A DNA stretch of 57,223 bases from Halanaerobiales bacterium (GCA_023128035.1 JAGMES010000013.1:1-57223); one strand, 5' to 3'. Counted from the stretch's first letter, positions 8,730 through 18,039 are shown. The notes: generated by a model not told the origin, from the sequence alone. Program-made: numbers and translations.

Positions 8730-10277
8730 TTGAAACCGAAATCTTTTTTACTGAAAAACGAAGAACAAGTGAATAAAATTGTTTTAAAAATTTTATTGTG
8801 GTCAACTCTGATATTTCCACTTGTTTTGCTTTTGTCCCACCCGAGTATAAATTTTTTTCCATCACCATTTAATCAGTTAATTTTACCAAGTATTGTTGGA
8901 ACATTGTGTCATACTATTCCTTATCTTTTACGTAAATTTAATGCTAATAGTACGATTATTAAATACACATCGATTGTAATGAGTACAATAAGTGTGGGTA
9001 TAGTTATTGCAAACCCACATATGTATGTAAGTTTGATCTTTTTATTTCCTATATCCTTAAGTTTATTGTATTTTGATAAAAAGTTAACCAAATTTGCACT
9101 AGTATTAACTTTGATTAATCTTGTAATTTCAGAGTATTTCTTTGACTTAGGGCGTTATCAGCTAGGGGTTATAAACGACTTTTGGTCAAAATATATTTGG
9201 GATACAACGATTTGTGGTATTGAACTTTTTGCAATGTCATTGATTTATTCTATGTTAGCTCGCAGAACTAGAAATCTGTTAGAAAGTTTAATGGGATCAG
9301 AAGAGCAGACAGAGATATTCAATAAATTGAAAGAGGTAATGACTCAATCTGCTCATTCTTCTGATATTCTTGCTTCATCAGTAAAACATCTTTCAGCTAC
9401 GATGGAGGAGTCTTCAGAAGCCAATGCAGTAATTTCCATGAATGCTAGTAATGCAGTTGAAAGTAGTAAACAAAATCTTAAACATATTATAACTACAAAT
9501 AAAACAGTAGAGAATATTTCTGGAGTTCTTGATAAAATTTCTGTACAAGCCAAAGAATTAATGAAAATTTCTAAAGATACTTATGAATCTGCAGAAAAGA
9601 ATCAAAAATTAATTAATCATGCTGTTGAAAATATGGAGGAGATCGATTCTTCTACTGCTTTAAGTAAAGAACTAATGAATAAATTGAGTCAACGTTCAGA
9701 ACAGATTGGTAAAATTGTGGAAATGATTGCGGGGATTACGCGTCAAACAAATTTATTAGCGTTAAATGCTTCTATTGAGTCTGCTCGCGCTGGTGAACAT
9801 GGTCGTGGATTTTCTGTTGTTGCATCAGAGATTAGGCAATTAGCAGAACAATCTACTGCTGCAACAAAAGAGATAGCCGATCTGATCAAACACGTTCAGG
9901 ATGATACAAAAAATGCAGCTCTTTCTATTGAGCAGAGTGAGGGAGCAATTAAAGCAGGAATAGATCTGGTCAGAACATCAGGAGAATCTTTCAATGAGCT
10001 TAAAAAATTGCAAGAAGTATCTACTAACAAAGCTGAGGAAGTTGCATTGTCCAGTAAAGAAGCTTATGAACGAGGTAGTGAAATTGTAAAAATTGTTTCT
10101 GATACTGAGGCTTTGACTAAAGAATCTATGAGTGATGTTGAATTTATTGCTTCATCTATTCAACAAGAGTTATTAACTATAAACGAGATAAAATCAGCAG
10201 TTGAAACAGTAGATGAAATAGCGGGTGCACTATTGAAATTAAGCAGTAGTATTAGTGAGTCGAATTTATGTCAATAG
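8730..10277 (+). CDS. Methyl-accepting chemotaxis protein without periplasmic sensor domain
   Basis: Chemoreceptor coupling a membrane-embedded sensor to CheA/CheW. 515 residues. The N-terminal 190 residues hold about six hydrophobic segments with only short loops. There is no evident HAMP domain. The signalling domain follows from about residue 200, with the hairpin tip near 340-375 ([20 protein letters not shown], then [14 protein letters not shown]). TTG 8730 is chosen because GGAGGTG at 8717-8723 is 6 bases upstream; the in-frame ATG at 8712 precedes that site. The C-terminus ends immediately before a MITE-like repeat (10279), so the original end may have been altered. Confidence 0.88.
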   Translation: MKPKSFLLKNEEQVNKIVLKILLWSTLIFPLVLLLSHPSINFFPSPFNQLILPSIVGTLCHTIPYLLRKFNANSTIIKYTSIVMSTISVGIVIANPHMYVSLIFLFPISLSLLYFDKKLTKFALVLTLINLVISEYFFDLGRYQLGVINDFWSKYIWDTTICGIELFAMSLIYSMLARRTRNLLESLMGSEEQTEIFNKLKEVMTQSAHSSDILASSVKHLSATMEESSEANAVISMNASNAVESSKQNLKHIITTNKTVENISGVLDKISVQAKELMKISKDTYESAEKNQKLINHAVENMEEIDSSTALSKELMNKLSQRSEQIGKIVEMIAGITRQTNLLALNASIESARAGEHGRGFSVVASEIRQLAEQSTAATKEIADLIKHVQDDTKNAALSIEQSEGAIKAGIDLVRTSGESFNELKKLQEVSTNKAEEVALSSKEAYERGSEIVKIVSDTEALTKESMSDVEFIASSIQQELLTINEIKSAVETVDEIAGALLKLSSSISESNLCQ

Positions 10278-10278
10278 A

Positions 10279-10310
10279 TTTAACAACATTTTCGGAAGGC
10301 ATAATTACCC
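10279..10310 (+). repeat. Solo end of the MITE-like family
   Basis: TTTAACAACATTTTCGGAAGG and the next 11 bases match, with a few differences, the inverted right end of the element at 2961-2981 plus its inner flank. No opposite end is found nearby, so this is a partial copy. Confidence 0.6.
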
Positions 10311-10341
10311 CAATTTTAGTACTTTAATTATTTATAATTGC

Positions 10342-10380
10342 AAAATGTCATAGTTGATTAATAATCAACTATGACATTTT
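10342..10380. terminator. Perfect 18-bp hairpin, probable (bidirectional) terminator
   Basis: AAAATGTCATAGTTGATT, loop AAT, AATCAACTATGACATTTT. Symmetric with A and T ends, so it could terminate on either strand. It is the only strong hairpin between the chemoreceptor and the next genes. Confidence 0.6.
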
Positions 10381-10500
10381 TAATGTGTGATGAAACTATA
10401 TATTTATTTAGGATACAATAAATATAAACTAATTAAAAGGAATGATGAATATAAATCGTGCTCATGGTTTAATGTTGGCGGAGCCGAAATGATATAGATG

Positions 10501-10686
10501 CTACTCTTTTTAGGATATTCCCACACTCAACCTGCCCAACCTACCACTCTAACTCATGATCTTATCCCTGTACTGGATTTTTTGGAACGAGACTTTGAGA
10601 GGATTCGCGAATAGTATAGTAGATTGAATCTTTCTCCAATGGCCGCAGGAGCTTTTGCGGAACAAAGTGGATATCTTGCTTGGTGA
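10501..10686 (+). pseudogene. Relic of an argininosuccinate-lyase/fumarase-superfamily gene
   Basis: One frame reads FLGYSHTQPAQPTTLTHDLI, then LDFLERDFERIRE, an in-frame TAG at 10612-10614, then YSRLNLSPMAAGAFAEQSGY and a TGA. In the superfamily the pattern G-Y-x-H-x-Q-x-A-Q-P, then a leucine-rich helix ending ERD, then NLSPMGAGA is diagnostic of argininosuccinate lyase (ArgH) and relatives. No start, N-terminus or C-terminus remains. The rest of 10387-10500 holds no recognisable coding sequence. Confidence 0.7.
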
Positions 10687-10701
10687 AAAGCCCCTTGTCC
10701 A

Positions 10702-11811
10702 TTAAGTTGTGAGTCCCAACTTGAAAGAGAGAATATTTTTCTTTTTAGATTTGTATGAGTGATCGATGGGTTTTAAGTTAGTATGGATATTTAGAGCTTC
10801 TTGATATTCAATTTTACAGTGGTATTTTTCGAAAATTTCCATACTGTAATTTATGTAACTATGAGCTAGATCGTTTTGGTTTGTTTGGTCGTATAAAAGT
10901 CCAAAAACCATATGAATTTTGCCAAGCGTAATTTCTGAATTTCTTTCGGAGTGAGCTGATGACTGTTTGATAAGAAGCTCACTTGATTCATTGCAGAGAG
11001 ATTGACTTCTGTTTGTGTCTACTTTAAGAGAAATTAGAGCTAGATATACAAGGGAATTAGCTTGGTTAAAGCGGTCTTCGAAACGCTCAAATTGATCGTA
11101 AGCATAGCGAAGAGAATAATAGGCTCGTTGTAGTTCATCATTTTTAATATAAATTTGGCCTAGAAAGAGGAGAATATGTGCTTTTCCATGAGAATTTCCT
11201 AGTTGATGATATACCTTAAGAGCCTTGATTAATAGTTTCTTTGCTGAAATATATTTTTGTTTTTGAAAAAAACAGATTCCTAAGCTTAAAAGAGATTGAG
11301 CAATATATTCCGGATTTTCAAGTTTTTTGGCAATAAAAAAACTTCTAAGAAAGTGTACTTTTTGAATGTGAATTGCTTGAATTTGCTGTGCAGCGAGACC
11401 TACACTATAATGAATTTGAAAATTCAGCTCTTTTTCTTCTGCGGATAAAGGATTGATATGTAGTATTTTACGTGTCTGTTGATAAACTTTGATTGCTTTC
11501 TCATATCTTCCTTGATGGTAGAAGCATTGACTGATCAAATGATAACTTTTTATAGCGTTAGAGATTTGATTTAATGATAAGAAGTATTTCTTAGCTTCTT
11601 CAGAACTCTTGCGAGCTTTACGATATTGGGTCATGGCAAAATAAGCTTGAGCTAGTAAAAAAGAAATCTGGCCCTTCAATGGAGATTTATCTTCTTCTAA
11701 AAGTTTGATAGAATTCTTAAGAGTATTGATAGTTGCTGAATAATCTTTATGTGAATACTGTCCCTGTGCTTTTTCAAAAAGTGTTTCTATAAGATTAAAA
11801 TTTGCCTGCAC
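10702..11811 (-). CDS. Tetratricopeptide-repeat protein
   Basis: 369 residues made almost entirely of TPR-like helix pairs: for example, KAIKVYQQTRKIL near residue 100 and repeated A-x-x-Y/F patterns with about 34-40-residue spacing. No enzymatic domain, signal peptide or DNA-binding head is visible. The layout resembles the helical part of RRNPP/Rap-type or transcription-regulator TPR proteins, but the N-terminal HTH is absent. GTG start behind GGAGG at about 11818-11822 on the minus strand. Isolated gene transcribed towards the argH relic. Confidence 0.75.
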   Translation of the reverse strand: MQANFNLIETLFEKAQGQYSHKDYSATINTLKNSIKLLEEDKSPLKGQISFLLAQAYFAMTQYRKARKSSEEAKKYFLSLNQISNAIKSYHLISQCFYHQGRYEKAIKVYQQTRKILHINPLSAEEKELNFQIHYSVGLAAQQIQAIHIQKVHFLRSFFIAKKLENPEYIAQSLLSLGICFFQKQKYISAKKLLIKALKVYHQLGNSHGKAHILLFLGQIYIKNDELQRAYYSLRYAYDQFERFEDRFNQANSLVYLALISLKVDTNRSQSLCNESSELLIKQSSAHSERNSEITLGKIHMVFGLLYDQTNQNDLAHSYINYSMEIFEKYHCKIEYQEALNIHTNLKPIDHSYKSKKKNILSFKLGLTT

Positions 11812-11978
11812 TTTTGAACCTCCTTCAAGAAAAAATGAGATACAATTAAGTATTCGTTATCTTTTGAAAAATACCTTCATAAAAAAGTAAAAAAGTAAAA
11901 ATAAGACAAGATATCTCTTGATATATCGTTTTACTACAAATTTTGTTATGATTTTTTTATAATTTTTTTGAATAAGGG

Positions 11979-12007
11979 TTGTAATTGTTGAGAAGATTGG
12001 TTATAAT
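11979..12007 (+). promoter_or_regulatory. selC promoter
   Basis: TTGTAA (11979-11984), 17 bases, TATAAT (12002-12007). The expected start point, 6-8 bases after the -10 box, coincides with the first G of the tRNA at 12014. Confidence 0.7.
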
Positions 12008-12013
12008 GACTAT

Positions 12014-12110
12014 GGGAGTAGATGGTTGACTGGTGTTGCCCCTGGACTTCAAATCCGGACGGTGGGCACGGCGTGTCCGCGGTGGGTTCGATTCCCACAT
12101 ACTCCCGCCA
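12014..12110 (+). tRNA. selC: tRNA-Sec, anticodon TCA, CCA encoded
   Basis: 97-nt selenocysteine tRNA including CCA. The acceptor stem begins GGGAGTA and closes with TACTCCC before G-CCA; the eighth pair of the bacterial tRNA-Sec stem would be G12021/A12099, a mismatch here. The anticodon loop CTTCAAA has TCA at 12049-12051, flanked by CTGGA/TCCGG. The long variable arm GGTGGGCACGGCGTGTCCGC and the T arm GTGGG-TTCGATT-CCCAC are clear. No selA, selB or selD is in the window. Confidence 0.96.
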
Positions 12111-12130
12111 AAAGTTGATATGACTAGGAT

Positions 12131-12158
12131 AAAGATCCTTCGAAAAGGGTCTTTTTTT
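12131..12158 (+). terminator. Terminator after selC
   Basis: AGATCC pairs with GGGTCT (one G-U), followed by seven T residues. Confidence 0.75.
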
Positions 12159-12264
12159 GTGCTCACAATTGTGTTAAAAGTGTGCTTTTGCGCAAAATCT
12201 ATTCTTCCCAAGTAACTGTTCCATATATTTGTTGTTTACATAATCAAGAACATTACCATTACCA

Positions 12265-13032
12265 TCATCTAAATATCATTTTTGCATCTACCTGTATAGG
12301 ATAACTTTCTCGTATTTTGTCATAATAAACAGTGATTTTCACACCTTTCTCTAATTCAGAATAGTTGAAATTTACTATAGCTTCTGAAACGCTTACTTCG
12401 TACTCCATACCATTCTCATCTTTTGTAGATAAAATCATCGCCCCTGTATTTTCAACTCTTTTAATCTTAGTGATAGTTAAAGTGAGTTTAGAATTTTCAT
12501 TATAAATATCAACTAGTTCATTTTCTCCGTCAAAATTAATATAATCAGCGATGACATTCATGCCTTTAGGAAGATGTATTTCAGTGTAGGTATTTATAGT
12601 AATCTCATCTTCAATGGTTTTGATCACGATTTTTTTCCCATCAGTAGATTTTATGAATCCTTTAATATGATATATTGGCATACCCATTGTAGTATATTGT
12701 GCACTAAAATCTGAAACTAAGAATTTCCTCAGGTCATAAATATTCTCATCCATCTCGAAGACTGCAACAATTTCACCAAGGTAAAAATTAGTAAAACTTT
12801 CCTTAGAAACATTAAAAATTTCAATAGTATCTCCCCTTAGTATATGAACTCTATCTTTATCAAAATAAATTATTTCTCCTACCGTAATGTAGTTCTCTTC
12901 AATACTTCTCTTAGGGGGACTACTTTCAGCATTGTCATGAAGTGAATTATTAACTGGATCCCCCAAAGCTGTACAACTTACATAAATAATTAAAAAAATA
13001 AGTATTGACATTATTATTTTTGTAATCTTCAT
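12265..13032 (-). CDS. Probable lipoprotein of unknown function
   Basis: 255 residues. A hydrophobic N-terminus (residues 5-20) ends in YVSC, a lipobox-like site with Cys at about 20, then a Ser/Pro-rich linker and a beta-rich body in which short strands alternate with K/D/E turns (VGEIIYF, IKGFIKSTDGKKIVI, TLTITKIKRVENTGAMI), suggesting two or three repeated beta modules. Tyr at the -3 position of the lipobox is atypical, so lipid anchoring is likely but unproven. ATG start behind AGGAGG on the minus strand. No family recognised. Confidence 0.7.
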   Translation of the reverse strand: MKITKIIMSILIFLIIYVSCTALGDPVNNSLHDNAESSPPKRSIEENYITVGEIIYFDKDRVHILRGDTIEIFNVSKESFTNFYLGEIVAVFEMDENIYDLRKFLVSDFSAQYTTMGMPIYHIKGFIKSTDGKKIVIKTIEDEITINTYTEIHLPKGMNVIADYINFDGENELVDIYNENSKLTLTITKIKRVENTGAMILSTKDENGMEYEVSVSEAIVNFNYSELEKGVKITVYYDKIRESYPIQVDAKMIFR

Positions 13033-13327
13033 TTTTACCTCCTAAATTATTGTTCTTTTAACTACTACTATAGACGATAATTTAAAAATTTTGTTCCATG
13101 AAATTTTGGTTGAGCTTGAATTGTATATAGGATATGGCTTTAACCGAAAAACATATGTGACTGACCGTATTTTTTTCATAAACATCCAAAAAGTTAGCTT
13201 AGATAGAAGGAGAAAACGATAATTTGTTTAATTTTTTCTATATTAGATAAAATATTTAGATTAGTATTGGAGGTGAAAAAAGTATCGTTTTTCTCTATTA
13301 AAAAGCACTAAAAAAGGAGAATTTAAG
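13033..13327. other. Intergenic region with long-range inverted repeat upstream of the RCC1 gene
   Basis: No ORF with a plausible start. GAGAAAACGATA (13210-13221) and TATCGTTTTTCTC (13283-13295) can pair over 12 bp with one bulge and flank a possible promoter (TTGTTT ... TAAAAT). This would place a stem in the leader of the downstream gene or mark a regulator site. A GGAGGTG motif at 13269-13275 has no in-frame ATG/GTG/TTG ORF of note. Confidence 0.35.
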
Positions 13328-15327
13328 ATGTTAAAAAAACGTATAACTATTTTCTTAATACTTTTGGTTTGCTTTTCTATGACAGCAATTTCGGAAGCTA
13401 GTATTAATTTTACAGATACAGTAGCTGCAGGAAAAGGCCATTCCCTTGCTTTAAAATCCGATGGTACTGTTTGGGCGTGGGGATATAATAATTGTGGTCA
13501 ATTAGGAGATGGCACAATGACAAACAAATCTATCCCTGTTCAAGTTCAAAACCTAACAGGTGTAGTAGCTATAGATGGAGGAGGTTCTCATTCGCTGGCT
13601 TTAAAATCAGATGGTACAGTGTGGGCATGGGGTACAGGTGCTAATATATTAACTCCTGTTCAAGTTCAAAATCTAACAGATGTAGTAGCTATTGCAGGAG
13701 GAGGTTCTCGTTCGCTAGCTTTAAAATCAGATGGTACAGTGTGGGCATGGGGTACAAGTGCTAATATATTAACTTCTGTTCAAGTTCAAAACTTAACAGA
13801 TGTAGAAGATATTGTTGGAGGAGAGTTTTATTTTCTCGCTTTAAGATCAGATGGTACCGTGTATAGATGGGGATGGGCTGATTTTGATGGGACTGAATAT
13901 ATAAATAGCTCCATCCCTGCTCAAGTAGCTTTTCTTACAGATGTCGTGGCAATTGGAGGAGGATATGGTCATTTAATGGCCTTAAAATCAGATGGAACTG
14001 TTTGGACATGGGGACATAATTATTTTGGTTCCCTTGGAGATGGTACAAATATAAATAGGTTTTTTCCTGTACAAGTTATTAATTTAACAGGTGTAGTAGC
14101 TATAGTTGGGGGAAACGGCCATTCCCTAGCTTTAAAATCAGATGGTACTGTGTTTGGACTTGGGGAAAAAATGATTTTGGGCAACTTGGAGATGATACAA
14201 CTACTGTGAGATATTCTCCTGTTCAAGTATATAACTTACAACTTGGACCATATAGAACTCAGCAAGATACTATTCCACCAATAGCTGGAGGATATTGTAG
14301 CACTGTAGTTCTAAAAAAAGAGGGAACTTTATGGTCATGGGGTTCTAACTCGTATGGAAAATTAGGAGATGGCACTACTATAAGCAGAACTACCCCTATG
14401 CAGATTGGCATTTCTACAGATTGGAAGCAAATTTCGACTTATCTGGAACACACTATTGCTCTCAAAGAGGATGGCAGTCTTTGGTCATGGGGTTACAATA
14501 ATTATGGACAGTTAGGTAATGGTACTACTATAGATCAATATTCACCAATTCATATAGGTAGTGATACCAATTGGATACAAGTTGTTGCAGGTTATCGACA
14601 TACAATAGCTTTGAAAAACGATGGCACAATTTGGGGATGGGGCTATAATTTTTACGGACAATTAGGAGATGGAACTAATATTGATAAACTATCTCCGGTT
14701 CAAATCGGTACAGCTAGTGATTGGGAGTGGATTTCAGTTGGTTCGCATCATACGGTGGCACTAAAAAATGATGGTAGTTTATGGGCATGGGGTAAGAATA
14801 ATCTTAACCAATTGGGAGATGGCACTTTAATAGATAAAAATACTCCAACAAGAATAGGTTCAGATACTGATTGGATTACCTTATCAACTGTAGGAGCACA
14901 TACTTTAGCTTTGAAATCTGATGGAACCCTCTGGGGATGGGGTCATCAGTATCGTGGTGAGTTAGGTGATGGGACTACCATACGTAGAGCAACACCTGTG
15001 CAAATTGGCACAGATACAGATTGGAAGAGTATTTCAGCTATTTTAAACCATACTGCAGCAATAAAAAATGACGGTAGCATATGGACATGGGGCTGGAATT
15101 ATTTTGGGCAATTAGGAGATGGAACAACTCTAGATAACTATTCACCTGTACGAGTAGGAACTGATAATGATTGGCTTTACGTAACTGGTGGAGATGCACA
15201 TACGATTGCTGTTAAAGAAGATGGCAGTTTTTGGGCTTGGGGTTTTAATAACTTCGGACAGTTGGGAGATGGTACTATACATAATCAGTTATCACCTATT
15301 TGTGTAATGTCAGTTGATACTTTTTAG
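13328..15327 (+). pseudogene. Secreted RCC1-repeat protein, interrupted by a frameshift
   Basis: Begins with a signal peptide (MLKKRITIFLILLVCFSMTA). Then come about six RCC1-type beta-propeller blades up to 14150 (HSLALKSDGTVWAWG pattern) and about seven more from 14266 (HTIALKNDGTIWGWG ... NFYGQLGDGT pattern). The first frame ends at a TGA at 14207-14209; the second is open from the same region. The blade at 14140-14190 is restored to VWTWGKNDFGQLGDD if two bases are removed near 14150-14155 (GTGTTTGG), so a 2-base insertion is the simplest cause. Function is unknown; RCC1 propellers mediate protein binding. ATG 13328 follows AAAGGAG. Confidence 0.85.
13586..13825 (+). repeat. Recent 120-bp tandem duplication inside the RCC1 gene
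   Basis: 13586-13705 and 13706-13825 are near-identical 120-bp units, each encoding a 40-residue blade that lacks the usual GQLGDGT segment (KSDGTVWAWGTGANILTPVQ type). Confidence 0.8.
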
Positions 15328-15332
15328 TGATT

Positions 15333-15357
15333 AAACCACCTTTCGGGGTGGTTTTTT
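15333..15357 (+). terminator. Terminator after the RCC1 gene
   Basis: AAACCACC-TTTC-GGGGTGGTTT with a T run. Confidence 0.9.
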
Positions 15358-15499
15358 ATTTTAAAAAGCCCTCAATCTTTGACTAGGATAATATAAAAGG
15401 TTATTTTACAGTAATGTAGAATAATTAATATAATCCATTAAAAATGCAACCATTCATAGAACAAATTATAACTATTGATAGCAAATAAGGGGGATAAAA

Positions 15500-16837
15500 G
15501 TGACTAATCAATACGTATTAATTAAAAGAAACACACTTATGGTCAGAATATTATGGGGAATTTCGCTATTATTTATAGCATTTGCCAGTATATCAGATGT
15601 CGATAAAAAATCATTATTTCTTGTTGACCCAATTTTAATTATTATTAGTCTTATAACTACTATACTTATCTGGAAAAGTATAGCTACATCTCAGATGATG
15701 TATATAATTTCATTTGGCTTAAGTTTAGTTCACTTTCTATTTGTCTTTGTATTTCATGACCTCAATGGTTTTTTGATTGCATTTATAATTTTAGCGATCA
15801 TATCTTTGTATCAGAATTATTAGCCCTATCTACTATGATTTATGGATATTTTACTGGTGGAGAAAAGATGTATGCTTCATTTAATGATACCTTAGGATTA
15901 ATTATAATTGTGATTGTATTTGGAGTTATAATTATGTTGATGTGTGTTCAAAGTAGGTTTACTGAAAAAATACGTAGAGATCTTGAAATTCAAAAAGAAG
16001 CTATTGAATCGTCAAAAACAGAAGCCGAAAATATTCTAAACAAGTTGAAATATTCTATAGAAACTTTAAGGAAATTTAGTTTTGACTTAAAAGACAATAT
16101 TAACGCAACTGGAGATATCTCAAAAAAAGTTACAGCTGCTTTTAACGAAATAACTGCAAATATAGAATCACAAGTAGATATTTTATCAGATATAGGTAAT
16201 GTAGTTAATTCAGAAACAGAGGATGTTAAAAGAATTGTTAATGAATCAAATTCTATGAAGATAGTATCTGGTGAAACTTTAAATATGGCATATAATGGAG
16301 AGAAGTGTATAAAAGACTTAGCTGAAGAAATGGAAAAGGTAACGGTGAATGTTAGTGAGGCAGTTTCATTGACGAATGATTTAACATTTCTAGCGAATAA
16401 TATTGGCAATATACTTAGTTCAATAAACAATATAAGTGAAGAAATAAATTTACTGGCCCTTAATGCAGCGATTGAAGCAGCGCGAGCAGGAGAACATGGA
16501 CGAAATACAAATTAACTTAATTCATGAATCAGCAAATAATAGAGAGAGAGCAGTGGTAGATGTTGCAAGTATGTTCAATGATATAAATATTAATTCTAAA
16601 ACAGTTGTTGCTCAAGTTAATGAAGTAGACACATTGACTGGTAAAATTGAAAAATCTTCAATAGACATACTGAATAGAGTTACCGACATAACAAAGTTCA
16701 CAGAAGATGTCTCAGTGTCTGTGGAAAAAGTTCTAACTGGGGCTACAGAGCAGAATAATAGAATAAAGAATATAGTTGAGAGTTTTATGGTGTTAGAAAA
16801 TCTAGTGATTGACTTGAAAGATCTAACTATGGATTAA
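15500..16837 (+). pseudogene. Decayed methyl-accepting chemotaxis protein gene
   Basis: Three reading frames together form one chemoreceptor. 15500-15823 encodes about four membrane segments and ends at TAG, while the frame continues one phase off as SELLALSTMIYGYFTGG. 15835-16515 carries a further membrane segment and the start of the signalling domain to the tip ([18 protein letters not shown]). It then breaks and resumes in another frame as EIQINLIHESANNRERAVVD to 16837. The conserved GFAVVAD segment after EHGR is missing, so a deletion of about 23 bases is inferred. GTG start at 15500 behind GGGGG. Confidence 0.85.
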
Positions 16838-16892
16838 TTTCTATCAATTGTGCAATTCACTTTAGCTGTTTTATTTACATTTCGTTAGTACG

Positions 16893-16926
16893 AAAAAGAT
16901 CAGACTTCTCTGTCTGATCTTTTTTT
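16893..16926 (+). terminator. Terminator after the chemoreceptor pseudogene
   Basis: AAAAAGATCAGAC pairs with GTCTGATCTTTTT, followed by T residues. Confidence 0.9.
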
Positions 16927-17013
16927 AAATATATTTTCAGGTGTCATACTTTTGTAATATTTATATCGTATTATTTGAATATAAAAAAACAAATTATTAG
17001 AGGAGTGATAGGT

Positions 17014-17493
17014 ATGAAAAAAAGTTTGTTGGTTGTGTTGGTATTGGTAGTTGTTGGAATGTTAGCTATACCTACTTTTGCGTTTGGTGGTTTTGGATTT
17101 GGTTCAAGAGGAATGATGGGAAATATATCTGAAAAAGATCATGTTAAGTGGATTCAAGATCAGGTAGATAACGGTGGGATTACTCAAAACCAAGCTGATT
17201 ACATGACTGAGAGATTCAATCAAAGAGTTAATGGTGTTACAGAAGAAGATTATAATGCATGGGTTGATCAACAATTAAATGATGGTTGGATAACAGAAAG
17301 ACAAGCAGATTATATGAAAGAAAACTTTAAAGTATATCAAGAACGTTTAGATGGTAATGCTCAAGCTCCATTTATGATGGGTCGTGGTGGTTTTAATGGT
17401 CAAAACACAAATGGACAAGGTTATCAACAACAAGGTTTTGGCTCTTTTGGTATGGGGCGTGGTGGCATGAGAGGTGGAAGAAGAGGTTGGTAA
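17014..17493 (+). CDS. Small secreted protein with two helical repeats and a Gly-rich tail
   Basis: 159 residues. A signal peptide (MKKSLLVVLVLVVVGMLAIP, cleavage near TFA) is followed by a Gly/Met-rich linker. Two related units come next, WIQDQVDNGGITQNQADYM and WVDQQLNDGWITERQADYM, each a helix pair with an I-T-x-x-Q-A-D-Y-M motif. A tail rich in Gly, Gln and Arg follows. The I-T-x-x-Q-A-D motif recalls DUF2680/YckD-type secreted proteins. ATG 17014 follows AGAGGAGTGATAGGT. Monocistronic with a strong terminator. Confidence 0.8.
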   Translation: MKKSLLVVLVLVVVGMLAIPTFAFGGFGFGSRGMMGNISEKDHVKWIQDQVDNGGITQNQADYMTERFNQRVNGVTEEDYNAWVDQQLNDGWITERQADYMKENFKVYQERLDGNAQAPFMMGRGGFNGQNTNGQGYQQQGFGSFGMGRGGMRGGRRGW

Positions 17494-17502
17494 GTAACAA
17501 AT

Positions 17503-17533
17503 AAACCAGGCAAATTTAGCCTGGTTTTTCTTT
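17503..17533. terminator. Convergent terminator
   Basis: AAACCAGGC/GCCTGGTTT stem with T tract on the plus strand. The stop codon of the minus-strand XRE gene lies in the loop, so the hairpin serves both genes. Confidence 0.8.
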
Positions 17534-17917
17534 GTATTTTTCATCTTGAAGATGTTGAATCGCCTGAGCAAGCAGAAACAGGGCTTCTTCACTTAATCCA
17601 TCCACTACTTTTAGAAGTTCTTTTTTGCCTTCTGTTAGAGAAACAAAGAGGTCTTTTGTTTTGTCATCATTAATGATTAAATCATCATCTGTTTTTGTTA
17701 AGTAACCAGCTTTCACCATTATTTCGTAATAACCTATATCAAGATGATAAGCCAACTTTTCAAGAATATTCGGTTGGGGTGGTCGACGCTTGCCTTTTTC
17801 TATCAGAGATACATAGGATGGGCTTATTCCTGAAAGATTTGCTAATTTTAATATACTGAATTCTCGGAGTTCACGTAAATATCGAACATATTGACCAAAA
17901 TTTTGAGGTTCAGACAA
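17516..17917 (-). CDS. XRE-family HTH transcriptional regulator
   Basis: 133 residues. N-terminal helix-turn-helix of the Xre/Cro type at about residues 6-62 (FGQYVRYLRELREFSILKLA, then SGISPSYVSLIEKGKRRPP). The C-terminal 70 residues are acidic and helical, probably for dimerisation. TTG 17917 is chosen because GAAGGTGG lies 5 bases upstream; an in-frame GTG at 17926 overlaps that site. It is divergent from the 77-residue gene at 18108, and a perfect palindrome covers its own promoter. It is therefore likely an autorepressor that may also control 18108. Confidence 0.9.
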   Translation of the reverse strand: MSEPQNFGQYVRYLRELREFSILKLANLSGISPSYVSLIEKGKRRPPQPNILEKLAYHLDIGYYEIMVKAGYLTKTDDDLIINDDKTKDLFVSLTEGKKELLKVVDGLSEEALFLLAQAIQHLQDEKYKEKPG

Positions 17918-17954
17918 ATAGACCACCTTCTTTCTTAGAAAAATGATTTGTTAG

Positions 17955-17979
17955 TTGTGATATAATTATTATATCACAA
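17955..17979. promoter_or_regulatory. 25-bp palindromic operator over the XRE promoter
   Basis: TTGTGATATAAT-T-ATTATATCACAA, perfect 12+1+12 symmetry. The minus-strand promoter TTGATT (17990-17995), 16 bases, TATAAT (17968-17973) has its -10 box inside the palindrome, as expected for autorepression. Confidence 0.75.
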
Positions 17980-18010
17980 AATTGCCAAAAATCAATACTT
18001 TAAATTTATG

Positions 18011-18039
18011 TTGACAAAAAGAATTTGCGAAATGATTAT
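18011..18039 (+). promoter_or_regulatory. Candidate promoter for the 77-residue gene
   Basis: Consensus -35 TTGACA at 18011-18016. The -10 at the correct distance (GATTAT, 18034-18039) is weak. Confidence 0.45.

Noticed and set aside
13141..13195. Possible degenerate MITE copy on the minus strand (GGATGTTTATG shared with 2885-2895)
   Set aside because: Only about 20 bases can be matched with gaps; no TTTAAC ends and no partner repeat.
14150..14210. Programmed -1 frameshift in the RCC1 gene at the A6 run
   Set aside because: Slippage on A6 would leave VFGLGEK in place of the W-x-W-G blade motif; a 2-base insertion upstream restores the motif exactly.
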